Positions 17,592 to 26,062 are shown, numbered from the stretch's first letter. The stretch is 33,158 bases of DNA from Mangrovactinospora gilvigrisea (GCF_001879105.1 NZ_MLCF01000046.1:1-33158); one strand, 5' to 3'. Numbers and translations are program-made. Notes: generated by a model from the letters alone, not told the origin.

Positions 17592-18273
17592 TGAGCACCC
17601 TCTCCAGCAGTGTCACGTCCGGCTGTCCGGCGTCGGCCCCGCCCGGCTGGTGGATGGCGACCAGGCCGGCCTCGGCGAGGTCGGCCACCAGGATCCGGGC
17701 GACCCCGAGCGGGATGGACAGCAGCGCGCTGATCTCGGCCACCGACTTCACCTGTCGGCAGAGGTCCACGATGCGGGCGTGCTCGGGCAGCAGCGTCTGG
17801 CCGTTCTGCTGCTGGCCCGTGCTCGACACCAGCGCCTCGATGGCGAGTTGGTAGCGGGGGCGGGTCCGCCCGCCGGTCATGGCGTAGGGGCGGACGAGCG
17901 ACTCCTCGGGGCCCTCGTCCTCGTAGCCGTCGCCGGCCGGGCCGCCGTGCTCCATCCCCGGGACGCCCCCGGGCGCCGCGGGGGTGCCGGCCGGCTGGTT
18001 GCCGTACGGGTCGTAGGAGGGCGCCGATCCGTGCTCGGGGTGGCCGACGCCGTGCTGGCCGTAGCCCGAGACGGGGCCCGCCTGGCGGGGTATGCCGTGG
18101 CCGGCGTGCTGCCCGCCGAAGCCGCCCGAGGTGTCGCCGTACGGAGCAGCCCCCGGCACCTCCGGCCGGTACGGCGCGCCCGGGTGGGGCCCGGGCCCCC
18201 CGACTGCACCGTCGGCATAGGTCCCGCTCTGCGGGTCACCGTAAGGGTCACCCGTTAGACGCGGTGGTGCCAT
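17572..18273 (-). CDS. cvnC: Conservon DUF742 protein CvnC, distal conservon
   Basis: The 233-residue protein has a low-complexity Gly/Pro/Tyr/His-rich N-terminal half (repeats such as GDPYGDP and SGYGQHG) followed by a DUF742 domain from SLVRPYAMTGGRTRPRYQL to the C-terminal VLSGLRKL. Two adjacent ATG codons (18276 and 18273) follow AAAGGAG; the second ATG gives better spacing and was chosen. The gap from cvnB is 152 bases, similar to the other conservon, so a second promoter between B and C cannot be excluded. The stop overlaps cvnD. Confidence 0.9.
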   Translation of the reverse strand: MAPPRLTGDPYGDPQSGTYADGAVGGPGPHPGAPYRPEVPGAAPYGDTSGGFGGQHAGHGIPRQAGPVSGYGQHGVGHPEHGSAPSYDPYGNQPAGTPAAPGGVPGMEHGGPAGDGYEDEGPEESLVRPYAMTGGRTRPRYQLAIEALVSSTGQQQNGQTLLPEHARIVDLCRQVKSVAEISALLSIPLGVARILVADLAEAGLVAIHQPGGADAGQPDVTLLERVLSGLRKL

Positions 18274-18425
18274 CATGTCTCCTTTGTCGTCCCCGCCCGG
18301 CCCGCTCAGCGCTGAACCGCCGCTCTTCCGTTCGATCGATTGTCGCCTGTTCGGTGCCCCTTGTGTCGGCACATCCCCGTAAACGACGTGTCACCTCGCC
18401 GTGTGCGGCGCGATGCGCAGGTCTG

Positions 18426-18848
18426 TCAGTGCATCAGAGACCCCTGCAGTTCGGCCCGCAGGGCCGGGGTCAGCACGCCGCCGGCCCGGTCGACCAGCAG
18501 CGCCATCTCGTAGCCGACGAGGCCGATGTCGCACTCCGGGTGCGCCAGGACGGCCAGCGACGATCCGTCGGAGATGGACATGATGAAGAGGAAGCCCCGC
18601 TCCATCTCGACCACGGTCTGGGTGACCTCGCCGCCCTCGAAGATCCGGGAGGCGCCGGAGGTCAGGGACGTCAGCCCCGAGGCGACCGCCGCCAACTGGT
18701 CGGCGCGGTCCCGCGGGAAGCCGTCGGACATGGCCAGCAGCAGCCCGTCGCTGGAGACCACGACGGTGTGGGACACCCCGGGGGTGCTGTCCACAAAACT
18801 CGTGATCAACCAGTTGAGGTTCTGCGCGGCCTGGCTCATCTGGCTCAC
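18426..18848 (-). CDS. cvnB: Conservon roadblock/LC7 protein CvnB, distal conservon
   Basis: The 140-residue roadblock/LC7 protein is almost identical to the other CvnB; differences are clustered at TSFVDS against THFVEN near the N terminus and a few near the C terminus. The GTG at 18848 is two bases after the cvnA TAG and has AGGAG eight bases upstream. An internal ATG at 18839 is the alternative start. It contains the 209-base block identical to the paralogue. The role is inferred as in the other conservon: a partner of the CvnD GTPase. Confidence 0.93.
   Translation of the reverse strand: MSQMSQAAQNLNWLITSFVDSTPGVSHTVVVSSDGLLLAMSDGFPRDRADQLAAVASGLTSLTSGASRIFEGGEVTQTVVEMERGFLFIMSISDGSSLAVLAHPECDIGLVGYEMALLVDRAGGVLTPALRAELQGSLMH
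18565..18773. repeat. 209-bp block identical to 13155-13363 (cvnB copy 2)
   Basis: This is the partner of the block in the cimA-proximal conservon. Identity breaks sharply at both ends, consistent with a gene-conversion tract. Confidence 0.95.
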
Positions 18849-18850
18849 TA

Positions 18851-21800
18851 CTACTGCTCCTGAGGGGGGTTGGGGCCATTGCCCTCGGTCGCCTTGCGGC
18901 CCTGCTGGACGCCGCGCCGCAGATTGGTCAGGCGACCGCGGACGTCCTCGGGGCTGCGGGAGACGGAGGGCCCGGTCACCGGGCTTTCCGTGGGCTGGAC
19001 GGCACCGCCGGGCACCAGGTTGCCGCGCGGCACCCGGCGCGGCAGACCGGAGGTGGTGGTCCCGTCGGCCTGCGGACGGCGCACCTGCTCGGCGCGCCGC
19101 CAGCGCTCGTCGTTCGCGGAGGCGCGCCAGGGCAGCTGCTCCGACGCCGGCTCGGGGGCCTGCTCCTGCCGGCGCTGCTGCTCGATCCTGCCGAACTGCA
19201 GCGTCTCGTCGACGGGACCGTCCTGGCGGCCGGGCGCCGGCGCGGCGCCGGGCTCGCCGTAGGGGGCGCCGAACCGCGGGTCGCCGTCCTGCTGGACGCC
19301 GGGCTGCTGGACACCGGGCTCCGGCTCGGCGGGCGCCTTGCGCCGCGGCCGCCGGGCGAAGAGGTCCTGCCGGTACTCCTCCGCCTGCTGCGGCTGCTCG
19401 AACACGCCCTGCCCGTACGTCTGCTGCTGCCCGTAGGACTCGGGTGCGGGTGCGGGCGCGGGAGCAGGGGCGGGAGCCGGTGCGGGCGCCGGCGCCTGGG
19501 CGGCCGGCGGCGGCACCGCGGCCGGGCCGTTGCCGAACCAGGTGGCCTCCATCTGGTCGAAGATGGGGCTGCGCTCCTCGGGCAGCCCCGGGCGCACCGG
19601 GCCGGTGAGGTAGTCGTCCACCGCCGGCTGCTCCGCCTGCGCATGCGCCTGCGGCTGGGGTTGCGGCTGGGGTTGGGCCTGCGCCGGCTGCGGCTCCGGG
19701 GGCTGCGGCTGCCGCTGTGCCGGGATCTCCGACTGCGGACGCTGCTGCTGCGGCGCCTGCTCCCGCTCGGGCAGCGGCGGCAGCGCGCTGCCGCCGGTGG
19801 ACTCGCCGCTCGGGCGGCCGCTGTCGGGACGCAGCCCGGCGAGGCCGTCGGCCTGCGGGGTGCGCGGGGCCAGCGGCGGCTGCGGGAGCTTGCGGCCGCG
19901 CGGCTGCTGCGGAGCCTGGGGCGCCTGCGGCGGCGCGGGCATCGGGTTCTGCTGGGTGCTGTCCGGCGCCTGCCGGCGCTCCGGCATCCGCGGCAGCGCG
20001 CCCTGCTGGGTGGTCTCCGGGCCCTGCGGACGCGGCGCGTTCGGCCCGCCGCCGATCCCCGGCATCGGGTTCTGCTGGGTGCTCTCCGGACCCTGCTGAC
20101 CCAGCTGGCCCTGCTGACCCAGCTGCCCCTGCTGACGCTGCGGCACCTGGGGGATCTGCGGCCGCTGCGGGTTCTGCCCCGCCCCGGTCCGCCCCGGCTG
20201 CGGCATCTGCGGGACCTGCGGCACCGCCGGACGTCCGGGCATCCCGGCGCCGGAACCGGCGCCCGTGCCCGCGCCCTCGGCCGGACCGCCGCCGCCCGCG
20301 CGCCGCGGCAGCGCGCCGAGCCCGCTGCGCGGGCCGTTCCCGCCGGCCGGCCCGGAGGGCAGCCCGGCCGCCGGACGGCGTCCGCCGCCCGCCGGGATCT
20401 GCCCGCGCCGGTCCGCCTCGCCGCCGCCCAACAGGCCGCCGGCCCCGGGGCCCTGGGGACGGCCGCCGTCGCCCTCGACCGCGCCCGGCTTGCCGGGGCG
20501 TCCGGCCGGACCGCGCCGGCCGCCGCCGATGACGTCCACCGGCAGCATCACCAGCGCGGTGGTGCCGCCCGAGTCGCTGGGGCGCAGCTGGATGCGGATG
20601 CCGTGCCGGGTCGACAGCCGGCCGACCACGAACAGGCCCATCCGGCGGGACGTCGAGACGTCCACCGTCGGCGGGTTGGCCAGCCGCTCGTTGATCTCGG
20701 CGAGGTCCTCGGCGGACAGCCCGATGCCGGTGTCGTGCACCTCCACCAGCACCCGGCCGTCCGGCAGGGCGTGGCCGGTGACCCGCACCCGGGTCTGCGG
20801 GCTGGAGAACGAGGTGGCGTTCTCCAGCAGCTCGGCCAGCAGGTGGACGAGGTCGTTGACGACGCGTCCGATCACGTCCACGGTCGGGACCGCGGCCAGT
20901 TCGATGCGCTCGTACTGCTCCACCTCGGAGGCGGCGGCGCGCAGCACGTCGACCAGCGGGACGGGGCGCGTCCAGCGGCGGCCCGGCTCCTCGCCCGCGA
21001 GGACGAGGAGGTTCTCGCCGTTGCGGCGCATACGGGTCGCGAGGTGGTCGAGCTTGAAGAGCGAGGCCAGCTGGTCCGGGTCGGCCTCGCGGCTCTCCAG
21101 CTCCGAGATGAGCGTGATCTGGCGCTGGATCAGGCCCTGGCTGCGGCGCGAGAGGTTGGTGAACATCGCGTTGATGTTGCCGCGGAGCATGGCCTGCTCG
21201 GCGGCGAGCCGGACGGCCTCGCGGTGGACGTCGTCGAACGCCCGGCCCACCGCGCCGAACTCCTCGCGGGTGTTGAGGCCGATGGAGCGGACGGTGAGGT
21301 CGACGTCCTGCGGGTCGGAGTCGGCGAGCTGGCGGACCAGCTGGGGCAGCCGGTTGCCGGCCACGTCCTCGGCGGCCTGCTGCAGGCGGCGCAGCGAGCG
21401 GACCATCGAGCGGGCCACCGCGAGGGCGCCCAGGATGCCGACGAGCAGCACCGCCACGATGACGATCGAGTTGATGATCGCGGACCGCTGCGAGGACGCG
21501 CGCAGCTCCTTGGCCTTCTGGTTCACGTCGGAGACCAGCGAGTCCTGGATCTTCTGCATGATCGTGATCTTGGCGCCGGCCTCCTCGTACCAGTTCATCC
21601 ACGAGGTGCTCAGGGTGTTGAAGTACCCGGGCTTGTTGAGGATGTTCTGGGTGTCGCGGTCGACCAGCTGGACCGCCGGGTTGGCGGTGCCGCTCAGCGG
21701 CTGCAGCAGCTCGTCGGCGCGGGAGCCGTAGGCGTTGCGGAAGTCCTGCTTGGCCGCGTCCTCCGAGGCGCTGGCGTTCAGGGCCGCCTGGCGCTCGCTC

Positions 21801-22687
21801 GTCGGGAAGGCCTGGGAGCGGACCCCGGAGCTGCTGGAGGCCTTGCGGCCCAGCGCGCCCGCGATGATCGCGCGCTGCTGCGAGGCGTACTCCATCTCGT
21901 TGGAGAACAGCTGCATGGCGCGGGTGGTGGTCTCCAGGCCGGTGCCGCCGGCGTCCTGGATGGTGTCGCGGGGGAGCGTGTACAGCGACTGGACGATCGT
22001 CGAGTACGAGTTGACCGTGGTGGTGATGGAGCCGCCGTAGGCCGAGTCGCGGATCGCCTTCAGGCTGTTCAGCTGCCGCTCGACCGCCTCCAGCGACTGG
22101 TCGACGCCGTTCATGTGCTCGCCCTTGACGATCGCCACCTGCTGCTCGTACTGGGCGCGGGCGGTGTCGGTGGCCGAGCGGGCGTTCTTCACGCGGGGGT
22201 TGCTGGTGCTCTTGGCGGACGAGGGGTCCTGGGAGAGCGGGCCGGCGCTGACGTCCCGCTCGTCCTGGACGGCGGCGGCCAGGTCCAGCGCGCGCTCGGT
22301 CAGCTGCGTCAGGTTGGCGACGTTGTTCAGCTTCGAGAGCGTGGTTATGGAGTCCTGGATCCGCAGCGCGCCCAGCACGATGGCCGCGATCACCGGCAGG
22401 ATCAGCAGGGCCGCCAGCCGGGTGCGGATGTGCCAGTTGCGGAGGGCGAGCCGGCCGGGGGCCTTGCCCGGGTCCGCCTCCGTGACGACCACCGGCCGGT
22501 GGGAGCCGGAGCCCCCGGACCGGACGGCGGCCGCACCGGTGGCGGCGCCCTCCCCGTCGCGCGGGTGGCGGGCCGGGCCGGCGGCGTCCTCGCGGGCGCC
22601 GGCGGAGGCCCCCGCGGGCCGCTGTGCGCCCGGCCGTGGGCCCTGGGCAGCCGAGGAGCTGCCGTCCTTCTTGTCTCGTCCCTGCAC
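18851..22687 (-). CDS. cvnA: Conservon sensor-kinase-like CvnA, distal conservon
   Basis: The 1278-residue protein has a cytoplasmic, disordered N-terminal region of about 80 residues, membrane segments at about 93-113 (LLILPVIAAIVLGAL) and 406-430 (SIVIVAVLLVGILGAL), an extracellular NIT-type helical domain between them, HAMP, KLDHLATRMRRNGENLL, and an HATPase domain with ELLENATSF, DTGIGL and GLFVVGRL. A tail of about 550 residues is rich in Pro, Gln and Gly, with repeats such as STQQNPMP and GQLGQQ, and ends in VRGRLTNLRRGVQQGR. GTG 22687 was chosen because the conserved part begins after it and AAAGG lies upstream; an ORF extension to 22870 looks non-coding. It is the first gene of its operon, behind a long palindrome-rich intergenic region. 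Confidence 0.92.
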   Translation of the reverse strand: MQGRDKKDGSSSAAQGPRPGAQRPAGASAGAREDAAGPARHPRDGEGAATGAAAVRSGGSGSHRPVVVTEADPGKAPGRLALRNWHIRTRLAALLILPVIAAIVLGALRIQDSITTLSKLNNVANLTQLTERALDLAAAVQDERDVSAGPLSQDPSSAKSTSNPRVKNARSATDTARAQYEQQVAIVKGEHMNGVDQSLEAVERQLNSLKAIRDSAYGGSITTTVNSYSTIVQSLYTLPRDTIQDAGGTGLETTTRAMQLFSNEMEYASQQRAIIAGALGRKASSSSGVRSQAFPTSERQAALNASASEDAAKQDFRNAYGSRADELLQPLSGTANPAVQLVDRDTQNILNKPGYFNTLSTSWMNWYEEAGAKITIMQKIQDSLVSDVNQKAKELRASSQRSAIINSIVIVAVLLVGILGALAVARSMVRSLRRLQQAAEDVAGNRLPQLVRQLADSDPQDVDLTVRSIGLNTREEFGAVGRAFDDVHREAVRLAAEQAMLRGNINAMFTNLSRRSQGLIQRQITLISELESREADPDQLASLFKLDHLATRMRRNGENLLVLAGEEPGRRWTRPVPLVDVLRAAASEVEQYERIELAAVPTVDVIGRVVNDLVHLLAELLENATSFSSPQTRVRVTGHALPDGRVLVEVHDTGIGLSAEDLAEINERLANPPTVDVSTSRRMGLFVVGRLSTRHGIRIQLRPSDSGGTTALVMLPVDVIGGGRRGPAGRPGKPGAVEGDGGRPQGPGAGGLLGGGEADRRGQIPAGGGRRPAAGLPSGPAGGNGPRSGLGALPRRAGGGGPAEGAGTGAGSGAGMPGRPAVPQVPQMPQPGRTGAGQNPQRPQIPQVPQRQQGQLGQQGQLGQQGPESTQQNPMPGIGGGPNAPRPQGPETTQQGALPRMPERRQAPDSTQQNPMPAPPQAPQAPQQPRGRKLPQPPLAPRTPQADGLAGLRPDSGRPSGESTGGSALPPLPEREQAPQQQRPQSEIPAQRQPQPPEPQPAQAQPQPQPQPQAHAQAEQPAVDDYLTGPVRPGLPEERSPIFDQMEATWFGNGPAAVPPPAAQAPAPAPAPAPAPAPAPAPESYGQQQTYGQGVFEQPQQAEEYRQDLFARRPRRKAPAEPEPGVQQPGVQQDGDPRFGAPYGEPGAAPAPGRQDGPVDETLQFGRIEQQRRQEQAPEPASEQLPWRASANDERWRRAEQVRRPQADGTTTSGLPRRVPRGNLVPGGAVQPTESPVTGPSVSRSPEDVRGRLTNLRRGVQQGRKATEGNGPNPPQEQ

Positions 22688-23027
22688 TACAGTTGCAACC
22701 TTTTGACCAAGGGTCCCCCGCCGCTGGCGGCAGGACGATGTCGGTACGGCGGGCACATTCGCTGTCGGGCGCCGCCGTATCTGTCGTATCCACCGGGAGG
22801 GGCTCCCGGGATGCGATCCGACGCCGCGTGCGCGTGGGGTGGACGGCGGCGGTCCGTGGAATTCCAGCACAGCGCTCCAACCCCAACAAGGGCCGGGGTC
22901 GGCGTCCGGCGCGCCGCCACCGAGCGCATCCGGTCATGCGCACGACGTGGTCAAATCGGGGGTGCGATGTCTCGCTTTTCCGATATCTGTTGCTTCGGGG
23001 GGCGGAGCGCGCCGTGACCCGACCGCT

Positions 23028-23041
23028 ACTTACCGGTGAGT
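23028..23041. promoter_or_regulatory. Imperfect palindrome upstream of cvnA
   Basis: ACTTACCGGTGAGT is symmetric at 12 of 14 positions around CCGG. It is a possible protein-binding site. Confidence 0.3.
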
Positions 23042-23088
23042 CAGAACGCCGAAGCCGGGCGCTTTGTAGGCATTTATCGGGGTGAATC

Positions 23089-23104
23089 GTTGTCATGTGA
23101 CAAC
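23089..23104. promoter_or_regulatory. Perfect 7+7 inverted repeat, operator candidate
   Basis: GTTGTCA (23089-23095), a TG spacer, and TGACAAC (23098-23104) form a perfect inverted repeat typical in size of dimeric helix-turn-helix regulator operators. It lies between divergent genes. No regulator can be assigned. Confidence 0.5.
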
Positions 23105-23130
23105 TGCCCCACTGGTACCCCAGAACGAAA

Positions 23131-23146
23131 AGTGAGGAAACTCACA
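23131..23146. promoter_or_regulatory. BldD-like inverted repeat
   Basis: AGTGA, six bases, then TCACA closely matches the BldD consensus AGTnA(n)TnACT, missing only the last base. BldD is the c-di-GMP-dependent master developmental repressor of Streptomyces; binding here is inference. Confidence 0.35.
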
Positions 23147-23263
23147 GGTCGAATGCGGTTGAGGTCACGCCGAGGTCAACGTTTCGGGTACGAACCGGCG
23201 TCCTACGCTGGAAGGCGAGAACCGTTTCGCAACCCTGTCGAACAACCTTGGAGTGACGCACCG

Positions 23264-23461
23264 GTGCCGCACCGTCAGACCGCCTCCCCCCGGCGCTACG
23301 CCAACCCCCGCCGGACCACGCTCGTCCACGCCGGCCCCGATCTCCGCATCGAGCCCGGCGCGCTGCCCGAGATCCACCGCGAGGTGCTGCCCGACGCCAC
23401 CGCCAACCCGCGCCGCACCGTGCTCGACACGCTGCCCGAGTGGCGCCCCGCGGCCGGCTGA
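23264..23461 (+). CDS. Small conserved-looking protein of unknown function, 65 residues
   Basis: The GTG at 23264 is preceded by TTGGAG about ten bases upstream, and the ORF stops at 23459-23461. The product is Pro/Arg-rich, with two similar segments, YANPRRTTL and TANPRRTVL, flanking a central GPDLRIEPGALPEIHREVLPD. No signal peptide, membrane segment or catalytic motif is visible. A gene of similar size occupies this place (between the conservon and gltX) in other streptomycetes as far as I recall, which supports it being real. Function unknown. In-frame sequence upstream to 23036 is unlikely to be coding. Confidence 0.65.
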   Translation: MPHRQTASPRRYANPRRTTLVHAGPDLRIEPGALPEIHREVLPDATANPRRTVLDTLPEWRPAAG

Positions 23462-23480
23462 CACCGCCCGGGGTATTGCA

Positions 23481-23509
23481 TTACGCCCCGCCGGCGCACC
23501 GGCGATAAC
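23481..23509 (+). promoter_or_regulatory. Candidate promoter of the FAA hydrolase-gltX operon
   Basis: TTACGC at 23481-23486, a 17-base spacer, and GATAAC at 23504-23509 (4 of 6 to TATAAT). The predicted start near 23516 would fall inside the hairpin that begins at 23512. Confidence 0.4.
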
Positions 23510-23511
23510 CT

Positions 23512-23544
23512 GGACCGGCCCGACGGATCACCGCGGGCCGGTCC
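23512..23544 (+). terminator. Hairpin with pyrimidine tail before the FAA hydrolase gene
   Basis: GGACCGGCCC (23512-23521) and GGGCCGGTCC (23535-23544) form a perfect 10-bp stem with a 13-base loop, followed by TCTTCTTCTC. It could terminate the small upstream gene, or act as a leader element for FAA-gltX if the promoter at 23481 is used. Confidence 0.55.
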
Positions 23545-23625
23545 TCTTCTTCTCGTGCCGCGGCCGGCGCCCCGACGGGTGCCGTGCCCCATCCGCGCCA
23601 ACGAAGACAGGAAGCCGATCCAGCC

Positions 23626-24426
23626 GTGCGCATCGCCAGGTTCTCCAAGGACGGGCAGATCTCCTTCGGGGTGGTCGAACACGACCCCGCGAAGGGCAGC
23701 AGCCCCGACGAGCTCGCCAGCCTGACCGTCGCCGCCGTCCTGCGGCAGGACGACGGATCCCTCAAGCCGACGGGGACGAGCCACGCCCTGGGCGACGTGC
23801 GGCTGCTGCCGCCCGTCCTGCCCAGCAAGATCGTGGCTTTCGGCCGCAACTACGCCGAGCACGCCGCCGAGCTGGGCAACGAGGTCCCCGACGTACCGGT
23901 CACCTTCCTCAAGCCCTCCACCTCGGTGGTCGGCCCCGGCGACCCGGTGCCCTACCCGTCCTTCTCCTCCGAGGTGCACCACGAGGCCGAACTGGCCGTG
24001 GTGATCGGACGGGTGTGCCGGGACGTCCCCGTCGAGCGCGTCCCCGAGGTGATCCTCGGCTACACCTGCGCCAACGACCTCACCGCCCGCGACGCCCAGC
24101 GCGCCGAGAAGCAGTGGGCCCGCGCCAAGGGCTTCGACGGCGCCTGCCCGCTCGGCCCGTGGATCGAGAACGAACTCGATCCGGCCGACCTCGCCGTCAC
24201 CTGCACCGTCAACGGAGAGGTCCGGCAGTCCGGCCGCACCTCCCAGATGATCAGGTCCGTCGCGGAGCAGATCGCCTTCGTCAGCCAGGCGATGACGCTC
24301 CTGCCCGGCGACGTCATCCTCACCGGCACCCCCGCGGGCGTCGGCCCCGTCCAGGTCGGCGACGAGGTCGCCGTCACCATCGAAGGCATCGGCACTCTCA
24401 CCAACCGGATGGTCAAGCGTGACTAG
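23626..24426 (+). CDS. Fumarylacetoacetate hydrolase family protein
   Basis: The 266-residue protein has the FAH fold. A small N-terminal domain (about 1-55) is followed by the catalytic domain with [14 protein letters not shown], the metal ligands Glu120 and Glu122 in [11 protein letters not shown], Asp151 in CANDLTARD, and [15 protein letters not shown]. Family members hydrolyse or decarboxylate small 2-oxo acids (fumarylpyruvate, hydroxyhepta-diene-dioate, oxaloacetate). The exact substrate cannot be read from the sequence. The GTG start at 23626 gives a normal N terminus; an AGGAAG lies about 12 bases upstream. The stop overlaps the gltX start by eight bases, so the two genes are translationally coupled. 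The pairing with gltX is widespread in actinobacteria, as I recall. Confidence 0.9.
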   Translation: MRIARFSKDGQISFGVVEHDPAKGSSPDELASLTVAAVLRQDDGSLKPTGTSHALGDVRLLPPVLPSKIVAFGRNYAEHAAELGNEVPDVPVTFLKPSTSVVGPGDPVPYPSFSSEVHHEAELAVVIGRVCRDVPVERVPEVILGYTCANDLTARDAQRAEKQWARAKGFDGACPLGPWIENELDPADLAVTCTVNGEVRQSGRTSQMIRSVAEQIAFVSQAMTLLPGDVILTGTPAGVGPVQVGDEVAVTIEGIGTLTNRMVKRD

Positions 24427-25927
24427 CAGCACCCCTCCCTCCGACCGCCCGTCCGACATCCGCGTGCGGTACGCCCCGTCCCCGACGGGCAACCCGCACG
24501 TCGGGCTCATCCGCACCGCCCTCTTCAACTGGGCGTACGCCCGCCGCAACGGCGGCAAGGTGGTCTTCCGCATCGAGGACACCGACACCGCGCGCAGCAC
24601 GGAGGAGTCGTACCGGGACATCCTCGACGCCTGGCGCTGGCTCGGCCTCGACTGGGACGAGGGCGTCGAGGTCGGCGGCGAGCACGGCCCCTACCGCCAG
24701 TCGGAGCGGATGGACGTCTACCGGGACGTGGTGGAGAAGCTCAAGGACGCCGGCCGCGCCTACCCGTGCTACTGCAGCCCCGAGGAGCTGGAGGCCCGCC
24801 GCGACGCGGCCCGCGCCGCCGGCAGGCCGTCCGGCTACGACGGCCGCTGCCGCGACCTCACCGGCGAGCAGATCGCCGCCTACCGCGCCGAGGGCCGCAA
24901 GCCGGTGCTGCGCTTCCGGATGCCCGACCGCACCATCACCTTCCCGGACCTGGTGCGCGGCGAGCTCACCTTCGAGCCGGAGCACGTCCCCGACTACACC
25001 CTGCTGCGCGCCGACGGCAGCCCGCTCTACACCCTCACCAACCCGGTGGACGACGCCCTGATGGGCATCACCCATGTGCTGCGCGGCGAGGACCTGCTCT
25101 CCTCCACCCCCCGCCAGATCGCCCTCTACGAGGCGCTCGGCGAGGTGGGCGTCACCGACGGCCGCGTCCCGCTCTTCGGCCACCTGCCGTACGTGATGGG
25201 CGAGGGCAACAAGAAGCTCTCCAAGCGCGACCCGCAGGCCAGCCTCAACCTCTACCGGGAGCGCGGCTTCCTGCCCGAGGGGCTGCTCAACTACCTCGCC
25301 CTGCTGGGCTGGTCGATGGGCCCCGACCAGGACCGCTTCTCGATGGCCGAGCTGGTCGCCGCGTTCGACGTCGCCGACGTCAACCCCAACCCGGCCCGCT
25401 TCGACCTGAAGAAGGCCGAGGCGATCAACGCCGAGCACATCCGGATGCTGGAGGCGGACGACTTCGCCGCCCGCCTGGTGCCGTTCCTCTTCGACGCCGC
25501 CGCCGGCGGGCCGACGAAGGAGCAGCTCGACCTGCTCGCGCAGGCGGCGCCGCTCGTCCAGGAGCGGATGACGGTGCTCGACGAGGTGAAGGGGATGCTC
25601 GGGTTCCTCTTCGTCGCCCCGGAGGACTTCGCCGTCGACGAGGCCGACGCCGCCAAGATCCTCAAGGGCAACGCGGGCGAGGTGCTGGACGCGGCGACCG
25701 CCGCGCTGGAGGCGCTCGACACCTGGGCCACCGCCCCCATCGAGGAGGCGCTGCGCACCGCGCTCATCGACGGGCTCGGCCTCAAGCCGCGAGTCGCCTT
25801 CGGCGCGCTGCGCGTCGCCGTCACCGGCCGCCGCGTGTCGCCGCCGCTCTTCGAGTCGATGGAGCTGCTGGGCCGCGACGAGTCGCTCCGCCGGCTGCGC
25901 GCCGCCCGCCCGCTCGTGCAGGCCTGA
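24419..25927 (+). CDS. gltX: Glutamyl-tRNA synthetase
   Basis: This 502-residue class I aminoacyl-tRNA synthetase has the HIGH-type motif HVGL at 27-30 (in [11 protein letters not shown]) and the KMSKS-type motif KLSKR at 266-270. The C-terminal anticodon-binding helical domain is about 330-495. The GTG start lies inside the end of the FAA hydrolase gene. In bacteria without GlnRS the enzyme also makes Glu-tRNA(Gln), later amidated by GatCAB; this is the expected case in Streptomyces. It is followed by a very strong hairpin and then by tRNA-Gln and two tRNA-Glu genes, which are its predicted substrates. Confidence 0.96.
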   Translation: MTSSTPPSDRPSDIRVRYAPSPTGNPHVGLIRTALFNWAYARRNGGKVVFRIEDTDTARSTEESYRDILDAWRWLGLDWDEGVEVGGEHGPYRQSERMDVYRDVVEKLKDAGRAYPCYCSPEELEARRDAARAAGRPSGYDGRCRDLTGEQIAAYRAEGRKPVLRFRMPDRTITFPDLVRGELTFEPEHVPDYTLLRADGSPLYTLTNPVDDALMGITHVLRGEDLLSSTPRQIALYEALGEVGVTDGRVPLFGHLPYVMGEGNKKLSKRDPQASLNLYRERGFLPEGLLNYLALLGWSMGPDQDRFSMAELVAAFDVADVNPNPARFDLKKAEAINAEHIRMLEADDFAARLVPFLFDAAAGGPTKEQLDLLAQAAPLVQERMTVLDEVKGMLGFLFVAPEDFAVDEADAAKILKGNAGEVLDAATAALEALDTWATAPIEEALRTALIDGLGLKPRVAFGALRVAVTGRRVSPPLFESMELLGRDESLRRLRAARPLVQA

Positions 25928-25933
25928 GGCGCG

Positions 25934-25979
25934 CCCCGGCAGCCCGTCCCGGCCCCCCGGGCCGGGCGGGCTGCCGGGG
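25934..25979 (+). terminator. gltX terminator
   Basis: An outer perfect 13-bp stem (25934-25946 with 25967-25979) and an inner perfect 8-bp stem (25948-25955 with 25959-25966), separated by one bulged T, give about 21 bp in total around a CCC loop. There is no T tract. The sequence after it (GCCGGGGCGAACGGGCGGC, from 25973) resembles a shortened form of the dispersed 3' element. Confidence 0.85.
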
Positions 25980-26033
25980 CGAACGGGCGGCGGCGGCGAC
26001 CGCCGCGCACCGTGACGTGCCCGCAAACCCGTT

Positions 26034-26062
26034 TTGGAGCACGGCCCCGCATCGGGTAATGT
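26034..26062 (+). promoter_or_regulatory. Candidate promoter of the tRNA cluster
   Basis: TTGGAG at 26034-26039, a 17-base spacer, and TAATGT at 26057-26062 lie about 70 bases upstream of tRNA-Gln. The preceding gltX terminator implies that the tRNAs need their own promoter. Confidence 0.45.

Larger units (their letters stand above)
22688..23263. other. Long divergent intergenic region
   Basis: No convincing gene is seen in these 576 bases between cvnA (-) and the small ORF (+). The stretch from about 22960 to 23160 is visibly less GC-rich than its surroundings and holds three palindromic elements (23028, 23089, 23131). It must contain the promoter of the distal conservon and that of the small gene, but no clear -35/-10 pair could be chosen. 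Confidence 0.6.

Noticed and set aside
22688..22870. N-terminal extension of the distal cvnA
   Set aside because: The sequence is Arg/Pro/Ser-rich without conservation cues, and the GTG at 22687 is a reasonable start.
19643..23017. Open frame of 1124 codons on the plus strand opposite the distal cvnA
   Set aside because: Same cause: an antisense shadow without recognisable domains.
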